This document shows, piece by piece, positions 7,109 through 15,103 of a DNA stretch of 34,993 nt; position 1 is the first letter of the stretch; each line of letters opens with the position of its first letter. A model generated the notes under the pieces. That model was not told the DNA's origin. It saw only the letters and a program-made list of their open reading frames with translations, and did no database searches. Position numbers and translations under genes: made by a program. This stretch comes from a virus, in IMG/VR virus record IMGVR_UViG_3300048041_000047, positions 1 to 34,993 of that record. One strand, 5' to 3'.

Positions 7109-7717
7109 CGGATTTATGCCGACCACATATGTGTACTGAAACGGCAGGGACACCACGCCCGAATCAATTGCTTCCTTTAGCTTCGGCGCGAGGGTCGTAT
7201 CGACGTAATGATACGTGGTTACGTCGAATTCATCAAATTGCTTTTGGTTGAACGGGAATTCGTTAAATATCGCCCCCCCGGACACAACGGCGATGCCGCC
7301 CAGGATGTTGATATAGACGATGTTCGGCGGTCCGAAAGTGACGCTCACCTGATACGTCTGGTTGACGCCTGGATCTACCCCGTTCGGGCCGCCCAGCCAG
7401 CGTTCAACCCGGCGTTTCAGCCAGGCGATCGTGAATTGCGTGCCGTCACCCTTGAAGAATTCCCAGGTGAGACAGCGCTGGAATACGTCATCAGTGGCGA
7501 GTTCGCCCCCCAGTGTCGGCCGGTAATACCCGTAAATGCTGTTTGCGATCCAGTCGAGCAGCGGCCCGGTCAACCCCGTGTAGATCGGCAACCCAATCGT
7601 GGCGAACCAGGTCACGTATTGCTGCGTCAGCGTATTGTAGGACCGCGCGAACGCCTGCAGGTCCGAGTCGTCGCTGTACTCATAATACACATAGCTCGGG
7701 ATCGTGGTCGTCAGCAT
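7106..7717 (-). CDS. Baseplate periphery protein (gpI-like position)
   Basis: The 203-residue protein follows the baseplate J gene, where P2-type phages encode gpI and related phages encode DUF2612-like proteins. Visible marks are Y-x-x-S-D-D-S-D-L-Q-A-F near the N-terminus, L-L-D-W-I-A-N-S-I-Y-G (about 52-62) and W-L-K-R-R-V-E-R-W-L-G-G-P-N-G (about 98-112). A C-terminal beta region follows. It probably links the baseplate wedge to the fibres. Its start overlaps the J stop by one base. No catalytic motif is seen. Confidence 0.65.
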   Translation of the reverse strand: MLTTTIPSYVYYEYSDDSDLQAFARSYNTLTQQYVTWFATIGLPIYTGLTGPLLDWIANSIYGYYRPTLGGELATDDVFQRCLTWEFFKGDGTQFTIAWLKRRVERWLGGPNGVDPGVNQTYQVSVTFGPPNIVYINILGGIAVVSGGAIFNEFPFNQKQFDEFDVTTYHYVDTTLAPKLKEAIDSGVVSLPFQYTYVVGINP

Positions 7718-9135
7718 TACGTGTTCACCACCGTGATGCCGGGGTTCGTGCTAAAGAAATAACTTTCCGGGTCGCCGTAGATCAGATTCCCGGTCGGCGC
7801 GGTCAGCACGCCGTTGATATAGACGGCGAACGTCAGCACGTTGATGCTCGACTCGGGGATAGCGGACGGTAGCACCGACGTGAAGGCATCTTTTAGCTGC
7901 AAGAGGTTCAAGGGCTGGCCGACCACCACCGAATTAACATAGGCAACAATCGACGGTTGCACCAGCGCGGCGATAGTCGCCGGGTCCACATAATTCGGAG
8001 AGACCGACTGCCAGTCGATCGTCATTGTGACCGACTGCTGCGGCGGATCGACAAAGGTCAGCGTGTAAGTATCGGGGAAGCTATTGATCGATACCGTCAC
8101 GTTTCGCGGGTTTGGCGCCAGTGCGCCGCCGCTAACATACGCGCTGTAGCTGGTCGTGTTGATCCCGATGGAAAAGGTCGTCGGGGTCAGTACCGTCGCA
8201 GTGAACGAAACGCCGTTTAATGCCGTCATGCCGACGACGCCGGTCAACTCCAGCACCGCGCCAGTCGTGAGGCCGTGCGCCAAGTTCGTGGCCACGACAC
8301 CGGGATTAGCGTTGGTGATGCCCGATACGGCAAGCTGTGAACCGACCAACGTGCTGATGTCGAACAGCGCGGAGTAGATTGCGAACCCGACCTGGTACGG
8401 ATCGCCGCCGCCGCAGATAATCTCCCAGCCGCCGCCCTCCTGTTGCAAGATTGAAATTAGGCGGGGTTGCGCACCTGTCACTTCTGACAGGAGAGTGCGC
8501 AGGAATGTAGGCATGCCTTGCGCCGTAGCGAGACCGGCCTGGATCACGCGGGCCTGGTAGCTATCGAGCGTTTCCGATCCCGTGCTGGGCAACCCGGCTG
8601 ATGTATTCGTACAGGTCAACGGGTACGCTGTCGGCACAGAGGTAATAAGTTGCGTCACTGAACTGGCCGGGACCGCCCATGACCCGGTAGCGTTCGCTAC
8701 GGCGTACAGCGGCACCGTGAAGCCGTTCGCCCCGACCGTTCCGCCGTCCTGTACGACATACTGGTGCGAACCGTCGGATACGACGAAACCCGCAGGGACG
8801 ACAAAATCCGCATCCCCGGCGAAGGTGACGTAGACGCTGGTATTCGTCGGCAAGCCTTGCGTCACGCCGTACACCGCGCCGAGCTGGTTCAGGATAAATT
8901 GATTGGCACCGTAGGGCGTCATCGAATTGACGAGTTCGACCATCGCCTGATTGCAGAGGGATACAGCGGCCACATCGGTGCCGGCCACGTCATCGACCAG
9001 GGAACCCGGCAGGTTAGCCGTGTATCCGGGATTCGTTGCGCTGACAAGGGCGATCAGCTCGGCCAGGATCGCGCCGGGGCTGGTCGGCTGCAAGCCGGCG
9101 GACGTTAGAACGATCGGGAGAGGATTCAGGCTCAT
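7717..9135 (-). CDS. Baseplate J-like wedge protein with inserted FCCH-like domain
   Basis: The 472-residue protein has the baseplate_J pattern. The N-terminus carries P-G-S-L-V-D-D-V-A-G-T-D-V (about 43-55), and later come V-P-A-G-F-V-V-S (113-120) and G-S-E-T-L-D-S-Y-Q-A-R-V (186-197). It forms the wedge ring around the hub. Residues about 266-340 are an insertion with the pattern A-H-G-L-T-T-G-A-x-L-E-L-T-G-V and T-T-F-S-I. This pattern also occurs in the sheath, a neck protein and the cement-like protein of this phage, and resembles domains annotated as E1 FCCH-like. It overlaps the downstream gene by one base. Confidence 0.88.
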   Translation of the reverse strand: MSLNPLPIVLTSAGLQPTSPGAILAELIALVSATNPGYTANLPGSLVDDVAGTDVAAVSLCNQAMVELVNSMTPYGANQFILNQLGAVYGVTQGLPTNTSVYVTFAGDADFVVPAGFVVSDGSHQYVVQDGGTVGANGFTVPLYAVANATGSWAVPASSVTQLITSVPTAYPLTCTNTSAGLPSTGSETLDSYQARVIQAGLATAQGMPTFLRTLLSEVTGAQPRLISILQQEGGGWEIICGGGDPYQVGFAIYSALFDISTLVGSQLAVSGITNANPGVVATNLAHGLTTGAVLELTGVVGMTALNGVSFTATVLTPTTFSIGINTTSYSAYVSGGALAPNPRNVTVSINSFPDTYTLTFVDPPQQSVTMTIDWQSVSPNYVDPATIAALVQPSIVAYVNSVVVGQPLNLLQLKDAFTSVLPSAIPESSINVLTFAVYINGVLTAPTGNLIYGDPESYFFSTNPGITVVNT

Positions 9136-9137
9136 AG

Positions 9138-9485
9138 TCAGGTTGCGATCTGTAGAGAAATCGTTGCGCCTTGGTGAGTCACGACGTTGACATTATATGT
9201 CGGCGCGGGCGTCCCCGGCACTTTTGAAATCAGCAGACTCGCGAAATACTGGGCGAATTGCGTTTGCGTCTGATTGACATAATAGTCGGGGAATACCTGC
9301 GTGACCACGGATTGTCGCGCGGCGATACCGTAGTTGGCATTAAACGGCGATTCGCCGATGTTCAGTTTCAGGCATTGAATGAGCGTGGTCAGCCACACGG
9401 CATCGTTGTAGCCGTTCGCGTCGGTCGTGACTTCGACCCACGTCGGCACGCCGTACTCATCGTAAACTCTGCCCCAGGTTCGCAT
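9138..9485 (-). CDS. Baseplate wedge protein, gpW/gp25-like
   Basis: The 115-residue protein has the short gp25-like layout. A helical region (DAVWLTTLIQCLKLNIGESPFNANYGI, about 28-54) contains the G-E-S/x-P-x-x-x-x-Y-G motif, and a C-terminal strand-rich part ends in NVNVVTHQGATISLQI. Proteins of this family nucleate sheath assembly on the baseplate. Its position between J and the spike is the standard order. Confidence 0.85.
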   Translation of the reverse strand: MRTWGRVYDEYGVPTWVEVTTDANGYNDAVWLTTLIQCLKLNIGESPFNANYGIAARQSVVTQVFPDYYVNQTQTQFAQYFASLLISKVPGTPAPTYNVNVVTHQGATISLQIAT

Positions 9486-9493
9486 GCTGGCCT

Positions 9494-10114
9494 CTATGGA
9501 CTTGGCGGCGCAGTATCATCCCCGCCCGCTATGACGCCACCGTGGATATGCTCCGATAGCGGTATTCCGTTCGCCGTCACTTCGTCGTTCACGGTTACCG
9601 GGCCATTGATCGTTACCGGGCCATTGATCGTGAATTGCGGCGCAGTCATCACGATGCCAGACGGCGTAAGCGTGATGTTCGACGCGTTCCCGGTATCCCG
9701 TAGGACCACGCCATTCGGACCATAGATTACCACGGCTTGCGGATCGACCGAAACCCAATTGACGTTCCCGCACGGCAGGAACACCAGCGCGGTAAGATTC
9801 GCCGGCTGCGACAGGTCCGCGACGCCGCCCCCGATTCCGCTCACTCCAGACAGGCGCGCGTCGGCGGGGAACACCACGCCCTTATCGCCCGGCTGAATCG
9901 GGTAGCGGACGTACTGCGCGCCGACGAGCGGGATAGTCACGTTGGGCAGGGTGAATTTGCTATTGACCTGGAACGCCACTGTGACTATCGCGCCCGACAC
10001 GGATACGACCGCGCAGGGGAGCGCCTGCCCCGTGCGCTGGAAAGCGTCGTTTATCTGCTGCGAAGCCCAGCGGTTGAGCGTCCGCGCTAACGGGAGTTTT
10101 TGTGCGTTGCTCAT
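9494..10114 (-). CDS. Baseplate central spike protein (gpV/Gp138-like)
   Basis: The 206-residue protein has an N-terminal helix and an OB-fold-like region (about 30-130, with Y-P-I-Q-P-G-D-K-G-V-V-F). A beta-helical rod with N-G-P-V-T repeats follows (about 148-186), then the apex motif H189-I-H191-G-G. In P2 gpV and phi92 Gp138 the H-x-H pair from each of three chains binds an iron ion at the needle tip. Two of the N-G-P-V-T-I units are encoded by perfect 18-bp copies. The start overlaps the hub gene stop by four bases. Confidence 0.88.
   Translation of the reverse strand: MSNAQKLPLARTLNRWASQQINDAFQRTGQALPCAVVSVSGAIVTVAFQVNSKFTLPNVTIPLVGAQYVRYPIQPGDKGVVFPADARLSGVSGIGGGVADLSQPANLTALVFLPCGNVNWVSVDPQAVVIYGPNGVVLRDTGNASNITLTPSGIVMTAPQFTINGPVTINGPVTVNDEVTANGIPLSEHIHGGVIAGGDDTAPPSP
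9594..9629 (-). repeat. Perfect 18-bp tandem duplication in spike gene
   Basis: Bases 9594-9611 and 9612-9629 are identical (plus-strand unit begins GTTACCGGG and ends CATTGATC). Each encodes a hexapeptide I-N-G-P-V-T of the spike beta-helix. Flanking degenerate units (V-N-D-E-V-T) show older repeats. Confidence 0.9.
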
Positions 10115-11094
10115 ATCGCTACGTACGCCTCGAAAACCGTCACCCAGGACTCACCGGAAGCCTGCCGGAAGTTCCCGACGTGGCGCATACTCTTGATCTG
10201 GAATTGTCCCTTGAACGTCGGGCTTTGCCGGTATTGCGCGTAACTTTGCGCCGAGGTCGTCACTTGCGTTTGGGGGAGCACGATGTAGTCGAGCGGCTTC
10301 AGGTCGGCCCGCATGACCGTTTTGAAGCTAATCGTGGATATGTCGAGCCATGTCGGTTGCCCGATCAGGTCGGTAAACGCGATTGTCGTCGCGGCCGGCT
10401 TGGTTTGCGTGGCGTCACTGACGATAAATTGGTTGTTTTGCGCCACGATCCGGACGCCTAAGTAGCCGGGCGTCTTGACGATGTGCTGCGACACCTCGCG
10501 CACATACTTGGCGAACTGGTCGATGTTCTCATAAAACCCCGGCTCGGCTTGACCGAGAATAAGATTCGAACTGGTCTCCACGCTGCACTTAAAATTTGGA
10601 TACGCTACGGCGAGTGCGCCTTTTACCATGTCGCCGAGGTTCTGACCGGCGGGCCATTCGTGCGTGATGTTCACCGGTTGCGCTTGACTTCCCGGCGCGG
10701 TAATCACAACGAAGTCAAGCGTCTGCACCGTGTCTTGCCAGTTGCCGAAGCAAGAATTTATCTGGCCCTGCAGGATCAATCCGTATTGCTTCGGGTTCGC
10801 CAGCGGCAAGCCTTTCGCCATGCCGGCGAACAGTTGTAAGTTCTTGCCCGGCACCCAGTTGCCATTGGCGTCGAAATGCGGGCCGAGGTCTAGCGCTTGC
10901 GAAATATCCTGTATCGAAATACCCCACACCTTGATCGTAGCGTTACCCATCGGCAGGTCGGCGGTGAACACAGGGCAGTCAATCTCCACATTCAGCGCGC
11001 CAAGGTTCGTACTGCCGTCCGCGTTCAGCGAGGTGTACCGCCGGATGAGCGCGCCGGATACCGGGTCGGTGATTTTGAGATCGTAACTCCTCAT
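10111..11094 (-). CDS. Baseplate hub protein (gpD/gp44-like)
   Basis: The 327-residue protein lies between the plug and the spike, the usual place of the hub. The N-terminus RSYDLKITDPVSGALIRRYTS and the stretch I-D-C-P-V-F-T-A-D-L-P-M-G-N-A-T-I-K-V-W-G-I (about 38-59) match the first hub domain of myophages. A later part (about 140-200) has the P-A-G-Q-N-L-G-D-M-V module. The C-terminal R-H-V-G-N-F-R-Q...W-V-T-V-F-E-A matches the end of such hub proteins. No lysozyme domain is fused; cell-wall cleavage probably comes from the tape measure's transglycosylase. Confidence 0.78.
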   Translation of the reverse strand: MRSYDLKITDPVSGALIRRYTSLNADGSTNLGALNVEIDCPVFTADLPMGNATIKVWGISIQDISQALDLGPHFDANGNWVPGKNLQLFAGMAKGLPLANPKQYGLILQGQINSCFGNWQDTVQTLDFVVITAPGSQAQPVNITHEWPAGQNLGDMVKGALAVAYPNFKCSVETSSNLILGQAEPGFYENIDQFAKYVREVSQHIVKTPGYLGVRIVAQNNQFIVSDATQTKPAATTIAFTDLIGQPTWLDISTISFKTVMRADLKPLDYIVLPQTQVTTSAQSYAQYRQSPTFKGQFQIKSMRHVGNFRQASGESWVTVFEAYVAI

Positions 11095-11465
11095 CCGATA
11101 ATCTCGAAATTCCCCGAGGCGGCGCGGTACACCAACAGCGTGGTAAACAACGGCCCGGTTAAATTGATGTTATAGAAGTCGGGGGAGCCGACCAGTCCTG
11201 CGCTAAGAATTAGCGTTTGCGACGTATCGTAGATGTTGACGTAGTATCGCTCGCCGAACCAATTCCAGTTGACGATAACGATATAGTTCGTACCGTCGAG
11301 CGTAGCCTGAAAAGTGAAATTCGATGTTGCGGACGGCAGGAACGGCACGTAGATGGTGTTCGGGTTGGCCGGCAACGGCTCCCACGTAGGGCGTGACGTG
11401 TCCCAGTAGACGCTTGCTTCGTCCCACGAGGTTACGCCATCGTCCCATGTTGGAGCGCCGGACAT
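11091..11465 (-). CDS. Baseplate plug protein (DUF6983-like)
   Basis: The 124-residue protein contains F-Q-A-T-L-D-G-T-N-Y-I-V-I-V-N-W-N (about 51-67), then W-F-G-E-R-Y-Y-V-N-I-Y-D (68-79) and L-V-G-S-P-D (about 91-96). This is the beta-sandwich pattern of the plug proteins known from cyanophage Pam3 and related baseplates. The N-terminus is Trp/Asp-rich (WDDGVTSWDEASVYWDTS), which is less usual. The stop overlaps the hub start by four bases. Confidence 0.72.
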   Translation of the reverse strand: MSGAPTWDDGVTSWDEASVYWDTSRPTWEPLPANPNTIYVPFLPSATSNFTFQATLDGTNYIVIVNWNWFGERYYVNIYDTSQTLILSAGLVGSPDFYNINLTGPLFTTLLVYRAASGNFEIIG

Positions 11466-11477
11466 GCTGAACCGTTG

Positions 11478-11714
11478 TTACGCGGCGGCTACGAATGCGG
11501 CCCATACCGAGCCAACAGGATCAGCGATGGTCTGGATCGTGCTGCCGCTGGCATTTACCACGGTGACAGCCGACGTGCTAGGGCCGGTTGGCGGTGCGGT
11601 GTTCGGCACTTCGACATACGTGTAGCCAATGGTCGTATCGAAGACCTGATTGACGGTAGTTGTCGGGCTACCGTGCGGCGGGGTATAGGTAAAACTTGTA
11701 TTGATCAGTGACAT
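11478..11714 (-). CDS. Small protein of unknown function
   Basis: The 78-residue product starts MSLINTSFTYTPPHG and is Thr/Val/Pro-rich without Cys, like a small virion beta-protein. The start has AAGGAAG upstream. Between it and the preceding fibre gene lies a perfect 8-bp direct repeat (ATTGCGCG twice, 11731-11746) that can also fold into a GC stem, possibly an analogue of the hairpin-SD elements. I recognise no family. The gene lies between fibre and plug genes, so a baseplate accessory is plausible. Confidence 0.6.
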   Translation of the reverse strand: MSLINTSFTYTPPHGSPTTTVNQVFDTTIGYTYVEVPNTAPPTGPSTSAVTVVNASGSTIQTIADPVGSVWAAFVAAA

Positions 11715-11748
11715 GATGCTTCCTTCATAAATTGCGCGATTGCGCGGG

Positions 11749-14343
11749 TTAAAAATTCGGTGCGACGTGGGGGTTAATATATCCTACAGTGAGTATGTTT
11801 CCCGTCCCAGTCGCGCTGGTGACTTTATAGCTTACCTGACTTGACGTGTTTGTGGTAGTGGCGACATTCGCTACCGCGTTTGTAGACGCCGCTTCGACGT
11901 ACAGGGAAACGTCATACGGCCCCGCCGAGAACCCCGGATAGAGAAACGCCGTATCACCTTTTATGGTCGTGCCGTTCAAACTAAAAATCACGATTGGGTA
12001 GGTCACAAACCCAAGCGGAGTGGTAAGCGTCGTCGCAGTGATCGAAGAGGCCGCGCCGGTGGCGAGATCCGTGACACTCGTCCCCCAATAGAATTTTTGT
12101 CCGTACTGAAAGAACGTCATAATCGCACCCGTGCCCGTCGTACGAATGCTGCCGACGTACCTAAACGCAGTAGTGCCGGCGGGCTTGTTCGCCGCCGTAG
12201 CCGAGGTGTCAAGGTATACATCATACGAGCCGGACACCATTACCGCAAACACGTGGTACCACGTGTTGTTGGCTACCGCCGTCCCAAAAAGTCCACAATT
12301 GCCCGTTCCGGCTACAAAAGCGTTGCTGCTCGACGTGCAGCTCGCCCCGCTGACTTGCTTCGTAAAAGCCGTGCCGGTAATCATTACCGCGTTGGTTGAG
12401 TCGGCGGCGTAGCCCGCGGCCACGTCTATGACGGATGACGGAGCCGTCCCGTCGTTCGACAGGCCGAACCCTCCGATGTAGCCATTGACGACGCTTGCAC
12501 CGCCGGCACTGCCGTTCGCCGCCGCCGTAATCAACCCCTTGGCGTTGACCGTGATGTTCGCATTCGTGTAGCTGCCTACATTGCCGTTGACCGTCGCCAG
12601 TGTCGTTGCCACGGCTCCGGCTGAGGTAGTCACATCGCCGGTCAGGGCGGGCATCTGCGCCGCAGCCAACGTGCCGCTGTTGACCTCGGAAGCGGCAATC
12701 GACTTCCCGGTTAGCGTCTGCGTTGCGGCAATCGTGCAAATCGTGTCCGTCGCGGCGGGGAAGGTAAGCGTGTAATTTGTGGCGCTGCCATTGGCCGATG
12801 TAAAAGTCGTAGCACCCGTAGACGAACCGAGCAGCAACAAATCGCTGTTGGTGAAGGTTTTTGCCGCCGTGAAGGTCTGCGCCACACCAAGGCCATCGAG
12901 AGTTGTTGTAGCGCCCGGCAGGGTGTAGGTGTATGCGCCGGGGACAGTAAAGCCCCAATTAAAAGCGCCGGTCGTCGCCAGGTTGCCCGCCAGGGAAAGG
13001 GTGCCGGTCGTGAATGGCACCGAACTTGCCGCCTCATTGCCGAGCGTTCCCCCGTTATTGTAGAGGAGGTAGGCTGTCGTACCGCTCCCAACCGTGGTCG
13101 TCCCAACCGTGACCGACCCCGCCGAAGCTGCGGCAATTGAGGTATTGCAGCCGAATCCCGTATTGGTCGTCCACGTTACCGCGCTGCCTGCGGTAGAACA
13201 CGAAGTCATCGTTAAGGCGGTCGGAGAAGCCGTCGCATTCGTAGCGTTCCCCAAAACGGTGTTTGTTGTTTGCGTAGCGAGATCAGCCAATGTGACCAAC
13301 CCCGTAGCCGCAAAAGAACCCGTGATAGTCGGCCCTGAAATAGACGGCGAGGTAGCAAGAACGGGGCTTCCGCTCCCCGTTACGGCGTTACCCAACCCGG
13401 TGGCCACGCCTGTGCCGAGTCCACTCACGCCCGTACTGATCGGCAAACCTGTGCCGTTCGCCAGATTGATCGAGGATGGCGTGCCGCCCGCGCCGCCCGG
13501 CGCAACATAGTCCGTCCCCGAAGTAGCCGTCACGAAAGGCCCGGTACCTGCGCCTTTCACGATCCCGGATATGCTTCCCACGCCCGTACCGCCGAACGGC
13601 ACCGTGTTCAGCGCGACACCCGCCGTAGCCTGCCCCTTTGCGTTGACTGTCACCTGTGCGTACGTCCCCGCCGTCACGCCCGTGGGTGCGATTGTCGTCG
13701 CGTTTCCGACGCTCGTAACGTCCCCGGTCAAGTTCGCATTCGTGGTCACAGTGGCCGCGTTGCCGGTTGTATTCTGGTTCAGCGTCGGGATATCCGTGGC
13801 GGCGATTTGACGCATCAATGGTGTGCCTGTAGCGCCGGCCGGGGATGCCAGGAAGTAGGCTTGCGATTGCGCGGCGAACACGCAGGCAACCGTACCGCTG
13901 GACGTGACCGGGCTACCGGTGCAGGAAAATGCCGAGGGCATCGTCACGCCGACGCTCGATACCCCGTTAGTGATTCCGTACCCGGAAAGCGTGGTCGGTG
14001 TACCGGTAACCCCGGACCACGGCACCGACCCGGCCTGAAATGTATTCGTGCTGGCGTTCAGCGTCCCAAGGATGTCCCACACCGCGCCATCGAACACGTT
14101 CCACACGTAGGGAGTCGCGGTCGTGTTAAGCCACTGCTGGCCGAGTAGAGGCGTGGCGGGCGCGGTTGTGCCAGCGTTGATCTGGATCAGACTATTGATG
14201 TCGCTGGCTGTGGCGGCAAAGTTCCCCCGAATCGGTGCGGATTGTAGCGGCGAGTTCGCGACGGGGATTGTCGGGTTGACCGTCGAACCGGCGGCCAATG
14301 CCAGCCCAGACATCAGCGCGAGTAAGTATGCAAGCTTTTTCAT
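11749..14343 (-). CDS. Long tail fibre-like protein with signal peptide
   Basis: The 864-residue protein begins MKKLAYLLALMSGLALAAG, a canonical Sec signal peptide. Next comes a module with N-P-T-I-P-V-x-N-S-P-L-Q-S-A-P-I-R-G-N-F (about 22-41), seen at the front of phage fibre proteins. The body is Thr/Ala/Gly-rich with fibre repeats such as V-N-A-K-G-x-x-T-A-x (two clear copies, about 229-238 and 604-614) and G-T-G-P-F-V-T-A. The last 200 residues have three Cys (in CTSSSNAF...GNCG) and look globular. It is placed inside the baseplate cluster, away from the other two fibre genes. Export of a virion fibre would be unusual, so it may act outside the virion or the N-terminus may be used otherwise. 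Confidence 0.72.
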   Translation of the reverse strand: MKKLAYLLALMSGLALAAGSTVNPTIPVANSPLQSAPIRGNFAATASDINSLIQINAGTTAPATPLLGQQWLNTTATPYVWNVFDGAVWDILGTLNASTNTFQAGSVPWSGVTGTPTTLSGYGITNGVSSVGVTMPSAFSCTGSPVTSSGTVACVFAAQSQAYFLASPAGATGTPLMRQIAATDIPTLNQNTTGNAATVTTNANLTGDVTSVGNATTIAPTGVTAGTYAQVTVNAKGQATAGVALNTVPFGGTGVGSISGIVKGAGTGPFVTATSGTDYVAPGGAGGTPSSINLANGTGLPISTGVSGLGTGVATGLGNAVTGSGSPVLATSPSISGPTITGSFAATGLVTLADLATQTTNTVLGNATNATASPTALTMTSCSTAGSAVTWTTNTGFGCNTSIAAASAGSVTVGTTTVGSGTTAYLLYNNGGTLGNEAASSVPFTTGTLSLAGNLATTGAFNWGFTVPGAYTYTLPGATTTLDGLGVAQTFTAAKTFTNSDLLLLGSSTGATTFTSANGSATNYTLTFPAATDTICTIAATQTLTGKSIAASEVNSGTLAAAQMPALTGDVTTSAGAVATTLATVNGNVGSYTNANITVNAKGLITAAANGSAGGASVVNGYIGGFGLSNDGTAPSSVIDVAAGYAADSTNAVMITGTAFTKQVSGASCTSSSNAFVAGTGNCGLFGTAVANNTWYHVFAVMVSGSYDVYLDTSATAANKPAGTTAFRYVGSIRTTGTGAIMTFFQYGQKFYWGTSVTDLATGAASSITATTLTTPLGFVTYPIVIFSLNGTTIKGDTAFLYPGFSAGPYDVSLYVEAASTNAVANVATTTNTSSQVSYKVTSATGTGNILTVGYINPHVAPNF

Positions 14344-14344
14344 T

Positions 14345-15103
14345 TTATGGGCCTTCTGCGAAGTCTGCGGGGGTGTTGCTCGTACCGGTGACCGAGCCGA
14401 TCAAGTTGCTTGCGGACGGCACGACCGCGCCGAGCGCGTTGGATACCGAACTGCCTACCGCTGATTGTATCCCACTCCATGACGGCGTGATACCCGCCGG
14501 CGTGCCGGGCGGTAGGAAACTGTTCAATTTTGACATGAGCGAATTTGTAGCGGTTGCGGCAGCAGCTTGCGTAATAAGCGGGCGCTGGAAGTCCCATTGC
14601 CACACGGTCTGCTTCTGCTTGCTGTCGCCCGGCGTGATATCGCGAAGTCCGATCAGGATCAAATTCGTGTAAATAAACGCGGGCGTAGCATAGGTGAAAT
14701 AGCCGCCTTGCGCGATGTGATTATCTAGCGCCAGCTTGAGCGCGCTCAAGGTCGCCAGGCGAACGATCATGTCGCCGGCTTGACGCGCGGGACAGATCAT
14801 TTCCACGCTGATATTCAAGGGCTGGGAAATGATCGCGTTGGCCGCGACGGTCTGATTGGCGAACGGGTACTGCCCGATCTGGTTCGAAATCAACGTCCCC
14901 CCGGGCAACGGCTGAAACCGGGCGAAATAGGTATCCGGGTTCAGGCTGACGGTCCCCGACAGCAGCCCGTTGACGAAACTCGCCGCTTGCGTAATCGCGA
15001 GAATCGGCAACATGTTGCCCGGCATGTTCGCGGCAAGGCCTTGTACGAGCAAGATCGGCGACACTTCAAACCCGATCTGGAAAGCGGTGCGTCCGAAGCT
15101 CAT
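14345..15103 (-). CDS. Baseplate/tail-end protein of unknown family
   Basis: The 252-residue protein lies between the tape measure and the baseplate genes, where P2-type phages encode gpU and others encode a LysM-like tail-end protein. It has two halves. Residues 1-170 are ordered, with hydrophobic Gly-rich segments near the N-terminus and I-I-S-Q-P-L-N-I-S-V-E-M-I-C-P-A-R, then A-Y-T-N-L-I-L-I-G-L-R-D-I. The Ser/Ala-rich tail holds low-complexity S-x-x-S-N-A-L-G repeats. It overlaps the tape-measure stop as ATGA. It is probably the hub-proximal component contacting the tape measure; this is inferred from position. Confidence 0.6.
   Translation of the reverse strand: MSFGRTAFQIGFEVSPILLVQGLAANMPGNMLPILAITQAASFVNGLLSGTVSLNPDTYFARFQPLPGGTLISNQIGQYPFANQTVAANAIISQPLNISVEMICPARQAGDMIVRLATLSALKLALDNHIAQGGYFTYATPAFIYTNLILIGLRDITPGDSKQKQTVWQWDFQRPLITQAAAATATNSLMSKLNSFLPPGTPAGITPSWSGIQSAVGSSVSNALGAVVPSASNLIGSVTGTSNTPADFAEGP

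Noticed and set aside
9187-9205. TTGACATTATATGTC as promoter
   Set aside because: It lies inside the gp25-like gene, has no suitably spaced -10 and no gene follows on the plus strand.
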